Source of the DNA: SZUA-444 sp965226565
Lineage (GTDB): Bacteria > Bacillota > Clostridia > Oscillospirales > Ruminococcaceae
Reading direction: 5' to 3'
Length of the DNA: 64,000 nt
NCBI GenBank assembly: GCA_965226565.1
Contig: CBDDDI010000004.1
Location: forward strand, 558,001-622,000
A program made the position numbers and the translations under genes. Below the pieces are notes generated by a model. The model made no database searches and was not told the origin of the DNA. It saw nothing but the letters and a program-made list of their open reading frames with translations. This document shows, one piece after another, positions 34,678 through 43,438 of the stretch (its first letter is position 1; every line of letters begins with the position of its first letter).

Positions 34678-35187
34678 ATGACACGGAAAACCGTTTGTTT
34701 TTCAGGACATAGGCCAAAAAAACTGCCGTTTGAAGGAAATGAAAATAATATTGAAGTTAAAATGCTTATGCAAAAACTTTATGATGAAATAGATTTATCA
34801 ATAAAAGAAGGATACACAAGATTTATTTCTGGAATGGCTAAAGGAGTAGATTTGTGGGCAGCAAAATATATTGTTGAGCTTAAACGTAGAGATTATCCAC
34901 TCGAGCTTGTGTGTGCAGTTCCATATAAAGAACTCGCAAAGTCATGGAAAGGTACGTTTAAACAAGATTATGATTTGATTGTTGATAATGCTGATGAAAT
35001 TATTTACATATCAGAAGAATATACATTTAAATGTTTATTAGTAAGAAATAAATATATGGTAGATAATTCTGAAAAATTAATCGCAATGGTATCTGATTAT
35101 AAAAGTGGAACAGGACAAACTATCAAATATGCAAATAAAAACAAATTAGAAGTTAAAATAATAAATGTTTTAGAAAATGTTATATAA
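34678..35187 (+). CDS. SLOG-domain protein, DUF1273 (YpsA-like)
   Basis: 169 residues from ATG 34678; AAAGGA (34664-34669) is well placed for it but overlaps an alternative ATG at 34669. Opens with CFSGHRPKKLPF and contains FISGMAKGVDLWAA, the paired Gly motifs of the SLOG superfamily, which binds nucleotides or nucleotide-derived ligands. YpsA relatives have been linked to cell division in some Gram-positives; the role here is unknown. Monocistronic under a consensus promoter. Confidence 0.8.
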   Translation: MTRKTVCFSGHRPKKLPFEGNENNIEVKMLMQKLYDEIDLSIKEGYTRFISGMAKGVDLWAAKYIVELKRRDYPLELVCAVPYKELAKSWKGTFKQDYDLIVDNADEIIYISEEYTFKCLLVRNKYMVDNSEKLIAMVSDYKSGTGQTIKYANKNKLEVKIINVLENVI

Positions 35188-35281
35188 TAATTATATTACT
35201 CTATATTTTACAAATTTTCAACCATACTAATTGTATCAATGTACTAATGTACTATAATAATATAATAATTTTATAAAAGTC

Positions 35282-35310
35282 TTGCATTTAAAGCACTCAA
35301 GTGGTATAAT
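35282..35310 (+). promoter_or_regulatory. Promoter of the rimP-nusA-infB operon
   Basis: TTGCAT (35282-35287), 17-base spacer, TATAAT (35305-35310), 67 bases before the rimP ATG. Confidence 0.82.
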
Positions 35311-35328
35311 AACGATGATAGTTTTACT

Positions 35329-35354
35329 GAAAGATCGGACACTTCCGGTCTTTC
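35329..35354 (+). promoter_or_regulatory. Leader hairpin of the rimP-nusA operon
   Basis: GAAAGATCGG (35329-35338) pairs with CCGGTCTTTC (35345-35354) with one wobble around ACACTT. It begins about 10-12 bases after the predicted transcription start. No strong U tract follows. Possible NusA- or RNase-responsive leader; the function is inference. Confidence 0.6.
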
Positions 35355-35376
35355 ATTTATGTATGGGGGTAAATTA

Positions 35377-35859
35377 ATGGGCACAAAGAAATCTAACGGT
35401 ACAGTAGACACTATTTTAGATCTAGCAATGCCATTGGCAAAAGAGCAAGGTGTTGATATATGGGACATTAGATATGAGAAAGAAGGATCTAATTGGTATT
35501 TAAGAATCTTTTTAGATAAAGAAGAAGGGATTTTTATTGAAGATTGTGAGAAATTCTCGAGACCTTTTAATAAAATTCTTGATGAAATTGACCCAATAAA
35601 ACAAGAATATGTTTTTGAAGTGTGTTCTCCAGGACTAGCAAGAGAATTAAAAAGACCTGAACATTTCTTGAAATATATAAATGATGAAATAAAAATACGA
35701 TATATTAGACCAGTTGATGGGGTTAAAGAATATACCGCAGTTTTAAAAGAATATAACAAAGATAAGATAACAGTTGTTGTTGATGGCACAGAAAAAGAAG
35801 TAAATTTGGCAGAATGTGCTTTTATAAAACTTAACGATGACGCAGATCTTTTTGATTAA
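35377..35859 (+). CDS. rimP: Ribosome maturation factor RimP
   Basis: 160 residues from ATG 35377, which has GGGGG 7 bases upstream; the ATG at 35359 does not. RimP assists 30S maturation. LAKEQGVDIWDIRYEKEG near the N-terminus and FEVCSPGLARELKRPEHF (about residues 84-101) identify it. First gene of the nusA operon. Confidence 0.93.
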   Translation: MGTKKSNGTVDTILDLAMPLAKEQGVDIWDIRYEKEGSNWYLRIFLDKEEGIFIEDCEKFSRPFNKILDEIDPIKQEYVFEVCSPGLARELKRPEHFLKYINDEIKIRYIRPVDGVKEYTAVLKEYNKDKITVVVDGTEKEVNLAECAFIKLNDDADLFD

Positions 35860-35878
35860 ATTAGGAGGGTAATGGAAA

Positions 35879-36928
35879 ATGAGTAAAGAGTTTTTTGAAG
35901 CTTTAAGTCTTATTCAACAAGAAAATGGAATATCAGGCGATCTTTTAATAGATAAAATTAAACAAGGTGTTTTGAAAGCAATTAAAAGAGATTACCCTGG
36001 TTGTGATAATATAAACGTTGTTATTGATCCTGTAAAAAACAAGTTTGAAATGAAAATTTTAAAAAATGTTGTTGAAGGTGATCCTGCTGATGAAAATGAG
36101 ATTAATATTGATGAAGCTTTGACAATTAATAAAAAAGCTTATGTTGGTGGAGTTTGTGAGATTAAATTATCTACTGCGCAGTTTGGACGTGTTGCTGCTC
36201 AATCAGCTAAGCAATCAATTAGACATGATATTAAAGAGTTTGAAAAAGAACATCTTATTGAACAATTTAAAGATAAAGAAAATGAATGTGTTTCTGCAAC
36301 TGTTCAAAAGGTTGAGCCTGGAACAGGAAATGCTGTATTGACTATTGATAAAAATGAGGTATATTTGCTTAAAAATGAACAAATACCAAATGAAAAGCTT
36401 AATCCTGGTCAAAATGTACAAGTTTTTGTTGTTGGAATAGTTAATCCTGATAAAAAACCTGCACTTAAAATTTCAAGAACTCACAAAGATTTAGTGAAGC
36501 GTTTGTTTGAACGTGAAGTTCCTGAAATATATGATGGAACAGTGCTTGTTAAATCAATTTCTAGAGAAGCTGGTTCAAGAAGTAAAATTGCTGTTTATAG
36601 CAAAGATTCAAATGTTGATGCTGTTGGAGCTTGTATAGGTCCTAAACATTCAAGAATTGCTAAAATAGTTGAAGAGCTTCGTGGAGAAAAAATTGATATT
36701 ATTCCTTATAATGAAGATGAAGAAAAATTTATCGCTAGTGCATTAGCTCCATCTGAAGTTATTTCTGTTACAATTGAAGAAGGAGAAAATAAAGCTTGTA
36801 AAGTTGTTGTTCCAAACAATCAATTGTCACTTGCAATTGGTAATAAAGGTCAAAATGCAAAGCTTGCAGCTAGATTAACAGGATATAAAATTGACATTAC
36901 TCCTGAAAATCCTGTGGTAAATGATTAA
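35879..36928 (+). CDS. nusA: Transcription termination/antitermination factor NusA
   Basis: 349 residues. N-terminal RNA-polymerase-binding domain (1-~125), S1 domain (~135-200), then KH1 and KH2 with GACIGPKHSRI (about 245-255) and AIGNKGQNAKLAARLTG (about 318-334). It stops after KH2, as in Gram-positives, without the acidic repeats of E. coli NusA. TTAGGAGGG precedes ATG 35879. Confidence 0.96.
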   Translation: MSKEFFEALSLIQQENGISGDLLIDKIKQGVLKAIKRDYPGCDNINVVIDPVKNKFEMKILKNVVEGDPADENEINIDEALTINKKAYVGGVCEIKLSTAQFGRVAAQSAKQSIRHDIKEFEKEHLIEQFKDKENECVSATVQKVEPGTGNAVLTIDKNEVYLLKNEQIPNEKLNPGQNVQVFVVGIVNPDKKPALKISRTHKDLVKRLFEREVPEIYDGTVLVKSISREAGSRSKIAVYSKDSNVDAVGACIGPKHSRIAKIVEELRGEKIDIIPYNEDEEKFIASALAPSEVISVTIEEGENKACKVVVPNNQLSLAIGNKGQNAKLAARLTGYKIDITPENPVVND

Positions 36929-36948
36929 TAAGAACTAAGGAGCTAATT

Positions 36949-37215
36949 ATGAAGCAAAAGAAAATACCTATGAGAGTATGCTTAGGATGTTCTGAAAACA
37001 AACCTAAAAAAGAGCTTATTAGAATTGTAAAATCTCCAGAAGGTGAAATAAGTCTTGATAAAACAGGAAAAAAATCAGGTAGAGGAGCATATATTTGTCA
37101 TAATATAGAATGTCTTAAAAAAGCAAGAAAAGCTAGACGTTTTGAGAAATCATTGAGTTGTAAAATAAGCGATGAAGTTTTTGAACTTTTAGAAAAGGAT
37201 ATTTGTGATGAATAA
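36949..37215 (+). CDS. rnpM: YlxR family protein (RnpM)
   Basis: 88 residues. RVCLGCSENKPKKELIRI and GRGAYICHNIECL are the family blocks; the cysteines pair as CxxC and C..C. In Bacillus this protein has been reported to bind and modulate RNase P. Lies between nusA and ylxQ; its last 8 bases overlap the next gene. Confidence 0.9.
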   Translation: MKQKKIPMRVCLGCSENKPKKELIRIVKSPEGEISLDKTGKKSGRGAYICHNIECLKKARKARRFEKSLSCKISDEVFELLEKDICDE

Positions 37216-37516
37216 GGTTTTTAATCTTTTGACAATTTGTAAAAAAGCTGGCAAACTAGTCCTTGGTATGGACTCAGTAAAACAATCTTGTGATGATTTA
37301 TCAGCAAAATGTGTTATAGTAACAAATGATATATCTGAAAAATCATTAAAAGAGGTTAAGTTTTTTTGTAGTAATAAAGAAATTCCAGTGTTAACTGTTG
37401 ATAGTAATATGAATGAAATGTGGTCAACTATAGGACGAAAATGTGCTGTGTTGGGTGTTTGTGATGATGGATTTTCTAAAAAATTTCAAAGTATTATATT
37501 ACTCCAAAATAAATAA
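37208..37516 (+). CDS. ylxQ: L7Ae-like ribosome-associated protein YlxQ
   Basis: 102 residues from ATG 37208 (a GTG three bases earlier is also in frame). ICKKAGKLVLGMDSVKQS is the L7Ae/L30e signature, suggesting K-turn RNA binding. Fixed position between rnpM and infB in Bacillota. Function in the cell not established. Confidence 0.88.
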   Translation: MNKVFNLLTICKKAGKLVLGMDSVKQSCDDLSAKCVIVTNDISEKSLKEVKFFCSNKEIPVLTVDSNMNEMWSTIGRKCAVLGVCDDGFSKKFQSIILLQNK

Positions 37517-37590
37517 CAACTTAATTTTCAAAAATTGAAATTTATATAGATGTTCGCTTTAACTAATGAATTTAGGAGGAAATACAGCCT

Positions 37591-40197
37591 ATGAATAAAA
37601 AATGCAAATTAAATGAACTTGCAAAAAATTTAAAAATGAAGAATCAACAAATTATTGATATTCTTGATGGAAAATTTGAGGGAACAAAAAAAGCAACTTC
37701 AGCTCTTACAGAACAAGAAGTGAGTTATGTTCTTGAGAATTTAACTCAAAATAATCAAGTTGATAGTTTTGAAGAATATTATAAGAAGATAAATGAGACT
37801 AAAAAGGTTAAACCAGCTGATAAAACTGAAAAAATTGATAAAGTTAAAAAGACAGCAGAAAAAATTGTTAAAAAATCAGCAGATAAATCAGATAAAGTTT
37901 CTGAGAAAAAATTTGATAAGAAAACTGATGTTAAACAAGAAAGAGCTAATAAGGCTCCTTTATCTAAAACAAACAGTTTTGATAAAAAACCAGTTAAACA
38001 AACTAAAAAACCTGTTGAAAGAACAGTATCAAAACCAGCAAATAAAGCTGGTGAGCAAAATCAAAATAAATTTGATAAATTTAAAAATCCTATTCAACAT
38101 AATAAACCAAGCAATAAAGAAAATAAAAAACATACTAATAATTCACAATCTACTACAAAACAGCATTTAAACGTTAATTCTGGTAATAATACAGGTAATG
38201 TATCAATATCTAAAAATGAAACTGTTAGAAGAACTGTTGATACAAGAGGAAGTTATGTTGAACTAGATAAATATAACGAAAAGTATCAAAAAATGGCTGA
38301 TTCTAAGCAAAGACCAAGAGATAATTTTGCTAAGAAACAAAAATTAAATCAAAAATCTGCTCAAAGAAATAAGAAAAAGTATGGTAACAAAAGAGAAACT
38401 GAAGCACAAAAACTAAAACGTTTGGAACTTGAAAGAGCAAGAAAACAACAACTTAAAGTTATGATTCCAGAAGAAATTGTTGTATCTGAGCTTGCAGTAA
38501 GATTAAAAGTTAGTGCTACAGATGTTATTAAAAAACTTATGGGACTTGGAGAAATGTGCACAATAAACCAAGTTATTGATTTTGATACAGCTTCATATGT
38601 AGCAGAAGAACTTGGTGCAAAAGTAGAAAAAGAAGTAGTTGTTACAATTGAAGAACGTCTAATTGACGAAACTGATGATGGTGATGAGAATTTAGAAGAA
38701 CGTTCTCCTATCGTTGTTGTTATGGGACACGTTGACCATGGTAAAACATCATTGCTTGATAAAATTAGAGATTCTGAAGTTACTGCTTCTGAAGCAGGTG
38801 GAATTACTCAGCATATAGGTGCTTATAGAGTTAAATGTAATGGAAAACCAATTACTTTCCTTGATACTCCAGGTCACGCAGCATTTACTTCAATGCGTGC
38901 ACGTGGCGCAAATATGACAGATATTGCGATTTTGGTTGTTGCTGCTGATGATGGAATAATGCCACAAACAGTTGAGGCTATTAACCATGCTAAGGCTGCA
39001 GGTATCTCAATAATTGTTGCTATAAACAAAATGGATAAACCTGATATTAATCCTGAAAAAGTAAAACAAGAGTTAACAGAACATGAACTTGTTCCAGAAG
39101 AATGGGGCGGAGATGTTATCTGTGTACCTGTTTCTGCTCATACAGGCGAAGGTATTGATGAACTTTTAGAAAATATATTATTAGTTTCTGAAGTTAAAGA
39201 GCTTAAAGCTAATCCAAACAGACTTGCTAAAGGTGTTGTTGTTGAGGCTAAGCTTGATAAAGGACGTGGACCAATTGCAACAGTTCTTGTTCAAAATGGT
39301 ACATTAAAACAAAGTGATGTTATAATTGCAGGTTCAGCTGTTGGACGTGTGAGAGTAATGACAAATGATAAAGGTAGAACTGTAAAAGAAGCTGGACCTT
39401 GTGTTCCTGTTGAAGTTACAGGTCTTGCAGAAGTTCCTGCTGCTGGTGATATTTTCAATGCTGTTGAAGATGAAAAACTTGCACGTGAACTTGTTGAACA
39501 AAGAAAATACAAAGCAAAAGAAGAAGTTTTTGCTCAATATCAAAAAGTTACTCTTGATAACTTATTCAATCAAATTTCTGAAGGTGAAATGAAAGAGCTT
39601 CCTATTATTGTAAAAGCAGATGTTCAAGGATCTGTTGAAGCTGTTAAACAATCACTTGAGAAAATTTCAAATGAAGAAGTTCGTGTTAGAGTTATTCATG
39701 GCGGAGTTGGTGGTGTAACAGAAAGTGATGTTATGCTTGCTAATGCTTCTAACGCAATTATTGTTGGCTTTAATGTTAGACCTGATCCAGTTGCACAAGT
39801 TTCTGCTGAACGTGATGAAGTTGAGATAAGACTTTACAGAATTATTTATGATGCAATTGAAGATGTTACAACTGCTATGAAAGGTATGCTTGCTCCAAAA
39901 TATCGTGAAGTTGAGTGTGCTAGAATCGAAGTTAGACAAGTTTATAAAATTACAAATGTAGGAACTGTTTCTGGTTGTTATATTTTAGATGGTAAAGTTG
40001 CAAGAAATAATGAAATTAGAGTTGTACGTGATAATATAGTTGTTGCAGTTGACAAAATGGCTAGTCTAAAAAGATTTAAAGATGATGTTAAAGAAGTTGC
40101 TCAAGGATATGAATGTGGTATAACACTTGAAAAATTCTCCGATATTAAAGAAGGAGATATATTTGAAGCGTTTATTACAGAGGAATATCGTGATTAA
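37591..40197 (+). CDS. infB: Translation initiation factor IF-2
   Basis: 868 residues. GTPase delivering initiator tRNA to the 30S P site. Residues about 60-290 are a Lys/Asn/Gln-rich, probably disordered region; IF2_N-like segments occur at 1-50 and about 293-345. G domain: GHVDHGKT (about 380-387), DTPGHAA, NKMD. C-terminal domains II-IV follow, ending EAFITEEYRD. TTAGGAGGA precedes ATG 37591. An alternative internal start giving a shorter isoform cannot be judged. Confidence 0.97.
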   Translation: MNKKCKLNELAKNLKMKNQQIIDILDGKFEGTKKATSALTEQEVSYVLENLTQNNQVDSFEEYYKKINETKKVKPADKTEKIDKVKKTAEKIVKKSADKSDKVSEKKFDKKTDVKQERANKAPLSKTNSFDKKPVKQTKKPVERTVSKPANKAGEQNQNKFDKFKNPIQHNKPSNKENKKHTNNSQSTTKQHLNVNSGNNTGNVSISKNETVRRTVDTRGSYVELDKYNEKYQKMADSKQRPRDNFAKKQKLNQKSAQRNKKKYGNKRETEAQKLKRLELERARKQQLKVMIPEEIVVSELAVRLKVSATDVIKKLMGLGEMCTINQVIDFDTASYVAEELGAKVEKEVVVTIEERLIDETDDGDENLEERSPIVVVMGHVDHGKTSLLDKIRDSEVTASEAGGITQHIGAYRVKCNGKPITFLDTPGHAAFTSMRARGANMTDIAILVVAADDGIMPQTVEAINHAKAAGISIIVAINKMDKPDINPEKVKQELTEHELVPEEWGGDVICVPVSAHTGEGIDELLENILLVSEVKELKANPNRLAKGVVVEAKLDKGRGPIATVLVQNGTLKQSDVIIAGSAVGRVRVMTNDKGRTVKEAGPCVPVEVTGLAEVPAAGDIFNAVEDEKLARELVEQRKYKAKEEVFAQYQKVTLDNLFNQISEGEMKELPIIVKADVQGSVEAVKQSLEKISNEEVRVRVIHGGVGGVTESDVMLANASNAIIVGFNVRPDPVAQVSAERDEVEIRLYRIIYDAIEDVTTAMKGMLAPKYREVECARIEVRQVYKITNVGTVSGCYILDGKVARNNEIRVVRDNIVVAVDKMASLKRFKDDVKEVAQGYECGITLEKFSDIKEGDIFEAFITEEYRD

Positions 40198-40220
40198 TAA
40201 CGGTTGTTGAAAGGAGTATT

Positions 40221-40586
40221 ATGCCGAATTTTAAAGTTGGAAGAATTTCCGAGGACATAAAAAGAGTACTTTCTGCTATGATTGCAGATTTAAAAGATCC
40301 TAGAATTGCAGGACAAATGATTACGATTATGAGATGTGATTTATCAAATGATATGTCTCATTGTAAAGTTTATGTTAGTAGTTTTAATGGATTCGATAAT
40401 GCAAAACAAGCTGTTAAAGGTTTTGAAAGTGCATCTGGATATATAAAAAGACATATTTCAAATGTTTTGCATTTAAGAAAGTGTCCTGAACTTAAATTTA
40501 TAGCTGACAATTCAACAGAGCATAGTACTCATATAAATGAGCTTTTAAAGAATATGAATGATAAGGGTGACGACAATGAAAAATAG
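40221..40586 (+). CDS. rbfA: Ribosome-binding factor A
   Basis: 121 residues. KH-fold factor acting late in 30S maturation near 16S helix 1. RISEDIKRVLSAMIADLKDPRI and the CPELKFIADNSTEHS block are typical. Overlaps the next gene by 11 bases. Confidence 0.95.
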   Translation: MPNFKVGRISEDIKRVLSAMIADLKDPRIAGQMITIMRCDLSNDMSHCKVYVSSFNGFDNAKQAVKGFESASGYIKRHISNVLHLRKCPELKFIADNSTEHSTHINELLKNMNDKGDDNEK

Positions 40587-41562
40587 CATAACAATTAAAG
40601 ACACCATAAATATTCTTGAAAATTGTGACAATGTGACAATTATAACTCATAAAAATCCTGATGGAGATACACTTGGAGCAGGTTTTGCTTTGATGTATGT
40701 ATTAAGATCTATGGGCAAAAAGGCTAATGTTATTAACAACAAGCCTTTGCCTGATAGATATAGATTTCTTTATTCTGATTATAAACCAATGGAATTTGAA
40801 GAAAAGTTTGTTATTGCAGTTGACACTGCTGATGTTAAATTAATTGGTAGTAGTTTAAGCGAATATTATGATGAAAAATGCGTTAATCTTAATATTGATC
40901 ACCATATTTCAAATACTTTTTTTGCTGAAAAGACTATTGTGGATAGTGAATCTTCAGCTGCATGTGAACTTTTGTATTTTATCTTTAAAGAAATGGAAGT
41001 TAAAATGACAAATCAAATTGCGATGTGTTTATATACTGGAATAGCAACTGATACAGGATGTTTTAAATTCCAAAATACAACGTCTAGGACACATATAGTT
41101 GCAAGTGAACTTATGAAATTTGATGTTAAATTTGCAAAAATTAATAGATTAATGTTTGATATAAAAAGCAAAGGTAGAGTTGTTGTTGAACAAACTGTTA
41201 ATAAAAACATGGAGTTTTTCTATGATGATAAATGTTCAATGATTACTGTTACTAATCAATTAATTAAATCAAGTGGACTTGATAATGCTGAATTTGAAGG
41301 TCTTACTTCAATTACTTTGCAAGTTGAAGGTGTTAAAATAGGTATTCTTATAAAGCAAAAAAGTGAAGATTCTTATAAAGTTTCTGTAAGAACAACTGAT
41401 GATGTTGATGCTTGTGAATTTTGCAAACAATTTGGCGGTGGTGGACATATTAGAGCTGCTGGTTGTGAGTTGCAAGGAACTTTAAAACAAGTTAAACAAA
41501 GACTTTTATTGGCAGTTGAAGGAGCTTTAAATATAAATGAACGGGATTATTCTAGTAAATAA
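40576..41562 (+). CDS. nrnA: DHH-family phosphoesterase, NrnA-like
   Basis: 328 residues from ATG 40576 behind AAGGGTGA. DHH domain motifs THKNPDGDTLGA (about residues 26-37), VDTAD and IDHHISN (about 116-122); DHHA1 domain with the terminal GGGGHIRAAGC. In Bacillus NrnA degrades oligoribonucleotides and dephosphorylates pAp. Stands between rbfA and truB as usual in Bacillota. Confidence 0.92.
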   Translation: MKNSITIKDTINILENCDNVTIITHKNPDGDTLGAGFALMYVLRSMGKKANVINNKPLPDRYRFLYSDYKPMEFEEKFVIAVDTADVKLIGSSLSEYYDEKCVNLNIDHHISNTFFAEKTIVDSESSAACELLYFIFKEMEVKMTNQIAMCLYTGIATDTGCFKFQNTTSRTHIVASELMKFDVKFAKINRLMFDIKSKGRVVVEQTVNKNMEFFYDDKCSMITVTNQLIKSSGLDNAEFEGLTSITLQVEGVKIGILIKQKSEDSYKVSVRTTDDVDACEFCKQFGGGGHIRAAGCELQGTLKQVKQRLLLAVEGALNINERDYSSK

Positions 41563-42427
41563 ACCTAAAGGTTTTACGTCTTTTGATGTAATTGCCAAAA
41601 TGCGAGGAGTATTAAAAACCAGACGTCTTGGACATTCAGGAACTCTTGATCCTATGGCAACAGGTGTACTGCCTGTTTTTATGAACAAAGCTACAAAAGC
41701 TTGTGATATTCTTACTGTAAATGAAAAAAGTTATATTGCAAAATTTGAATTAGGAAAAGAAACTGATACTCAAGATATTACTGGTACAGTTGTAAATACA
41801 AGTGATATTAAAATATCTAAAGAAGATGTTTTAAATAAATTAGATTTGTTTTCTGGAGAAATTGAGCAATTGCCTCCAATGTATTCAGCTGTATCTGTTG
41901 GTGGAAAAAGGCTTTATGATTTGGCTAGACAAGGAATTGAAGTTGAAAGAGATACTCGTAAAATTACAATAAATAAAATTGATTTATTGTTTTTTGATGA
42001 AGAAACAAGACAAGGCCAACTATTTATTTCTTGCTCAAAAGGAACATATATAAGAACAATAATTCATGATTTAGGAATTAGTTTAGGTTGTGGCGGTATT
42101 ATGACAGATTTAATTAGAAAATCTTCGAATGGTTTTAAATTAGAACAATGTTATACTATCGAGCAAATTCAATCATTAAAAGATTCGGATAAAATTGAAG
42201 AAATAATAATTCCAGTTGATCAGGTTTTTAATATATATAATAAAATAAATTTAAATGAAGTTCAAACTAAAATGTACAAAAATGGCATTAAACTTGATAT
42301 AGAGAGAGTTATATTGCCAGAAGCAACTGAAAAATATAGAGTTTATTCAAATACTAATGAATTTTTAGGACTTGCTTTAATAAGAGAAAGTACAAAAGAA
42401 CTTGTTATTTATAAAAATTTTTATTAG
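41537..42427 (+). CDS. truB: tRNA pseudouridine(55) synthase TruB
   Basis: 296 residues. Makes pseudouridine 55 in the T loop of tRNAs. Catalytic Asp38 lies in RLGHSGTLDPMATGVLPV. ATG 41537 is 26 bases inside the end of nrnA; the family N-terminus MNGIILVNKPKGFTSFD supports this start. GGAG at 41521-41524 is the likely binding site. Confidence 0.95.
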   Translation: MNGIILVNKPKGFTSFDVIAKMRGVLKTRRLGHSGTLDPMATGVLPVFMNKATKACDILTVNEKSYIAKFELGKETDTQDITGTVVNTSDIKISKEDVLNKLDLFSGEIEQLPPMYSAVSVGGKRLYDLARQGIEVERDTRKITINKIDLLFFDEETRQGQLFISCSKGTYIRTIIHDLGISLGCGGIMTDLIRKSSNGFKLEQCYTIEQIQSLKDSDKIEEIIIPVDQVFNIYNKINLNEVQTKMYKNGIKLDIERVILPEATEKYRVYSNTNEFLGLALIRESTKELVIYKNFY

Positions 42428-42511
42428 ATAAATATTAAGTATTTGTTTGTTTTTTGTATAAGAGAGAATAAACAAATTCTATATTATTTAAACGCATTCG
42501 GAGGACAAGTT

Positions 42512-43438
42512 GTGATTGATCTTATACAAAATGATGTAACACCTTCTAAAAAGACTGCTGTTGCATTAGGTGTTTTTGACGGTCTTCATAAAGGACATCG
42601 ATCAGTTATTAATACTGCTGCGAAATTTGATAAAGAAGGTCTTGATTTAGCAGTATTTACTTTTAATACAAAGTCAGTAACGTCAAAAGCTGATGGTAAA
42701 TTAGATATATTATTAAGTGATGAACTTAAATTTAAAATGTTTGAAGAATTAGGAGTTAAATATGTTTTTTCACCTGATTTTTATGAAATAAAAGAGTTTA
42801 CACCAAAAATGTTTGTCAAAAAGATTTTGGTAGAAAGACTTAATGCTAAAATTGTTGTTTGTGGAGAAAATTTTAGGTTTGGTAAAAATGCATCTGCTGG
42901 AATTGATGAACTTAATAAATTGTGTGAAGAATATGATATAAAAACTGTAGTTGTGCCTTTTTTAGTTTATGAAGATAAGCCAATTAGTTCAACTATTATA
43001 AGAAATTTGATAAAAGATGGAGATATTGAAACTGCTAACGAATTGCTTGGATATGATTTTCATTTTAGAAGTAAAATTGTTGCTGGAAATAGACTTGGAA
43101 GAACAATAAATTTTCCTACGATAAATCAAAATTTCTCATATATGCATTTGGTTCCTAAATATGGAGTATATGCATCAGTTTCTGTTGTTAAAGGTAAATG
43201 GTTGCCTTCTATTACTAATATTGGTGTTAAACCTACTGTTGGTGATCAAAAAAAACCTCTTTCCGAAACACATATTATTGATTTTGATGAGAATTTATAT
43301 GGTAAAGAAGTTACTGTATATTTAAAAAAATATATTAGATCAGAAAAGAAATTTAATGGTCTTGATGAACTTAAAAAACAGATAAAAGATGATATAGAAG
43401 TTGCAAAAAATTATTTTGACCAGAAAGGAAGTTTATAA
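42512..43438 (+). CDS. ribF: Bifunctional riboflavin kinase/FAD synthetase
   Basis: 308 residues from GTG 42512, set by GGAGGA 6 bases upstream; a longer in-frame ATG at 42443 has no site and adds a non-family N-terminus. N-terminal FMN adenylyltransferase domain (GVFDGLHKGHR, about residues 20-30) and C-terminal kinase domain (GNRLGRTINFPTIN). Produces FMN and FAD. Its stop overlaps the gltX start. Confidence 0.94.
   Translation: MIDLIQNDVTPSKKTAVALGVFDGLHKGHRSVINTAAKFDKEGLDLAVFTFNTKSVTSKADGKLDILLSDELKFKMFEELGVKYVFSPDFYEIKEFTPKMFVKKILVERLNAKIVVCGENFRFGKNASAGIDELNKLCEEYDIKTVVVPFLVYEDKPISSTIIRNLIKDGDIETANELLGYDFHFRSKIVAGNRLGRTINFPTINQNFSYMHLVPKYGVYASVSVVKGKWLPSITNIGVKPTVGDQKKPLSETHIIDFDENLYGKEVTVYLKKYIRSEKKFNGLDELKKQIKDDIEVAKNYFDQKGSL

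Noticed and set aside
35271..35789. 172-codon minus-strand frame over rimP
   Set aside because: Shadow of rimP; no binding site, and it would run over the operon promoter and leader hairpin.
37793..38170. 125-codon Lys/Asn/Leu-rich frame inside infB
   Set aside because: Alternate reading of the A-rich low-complexity region of IF-2.
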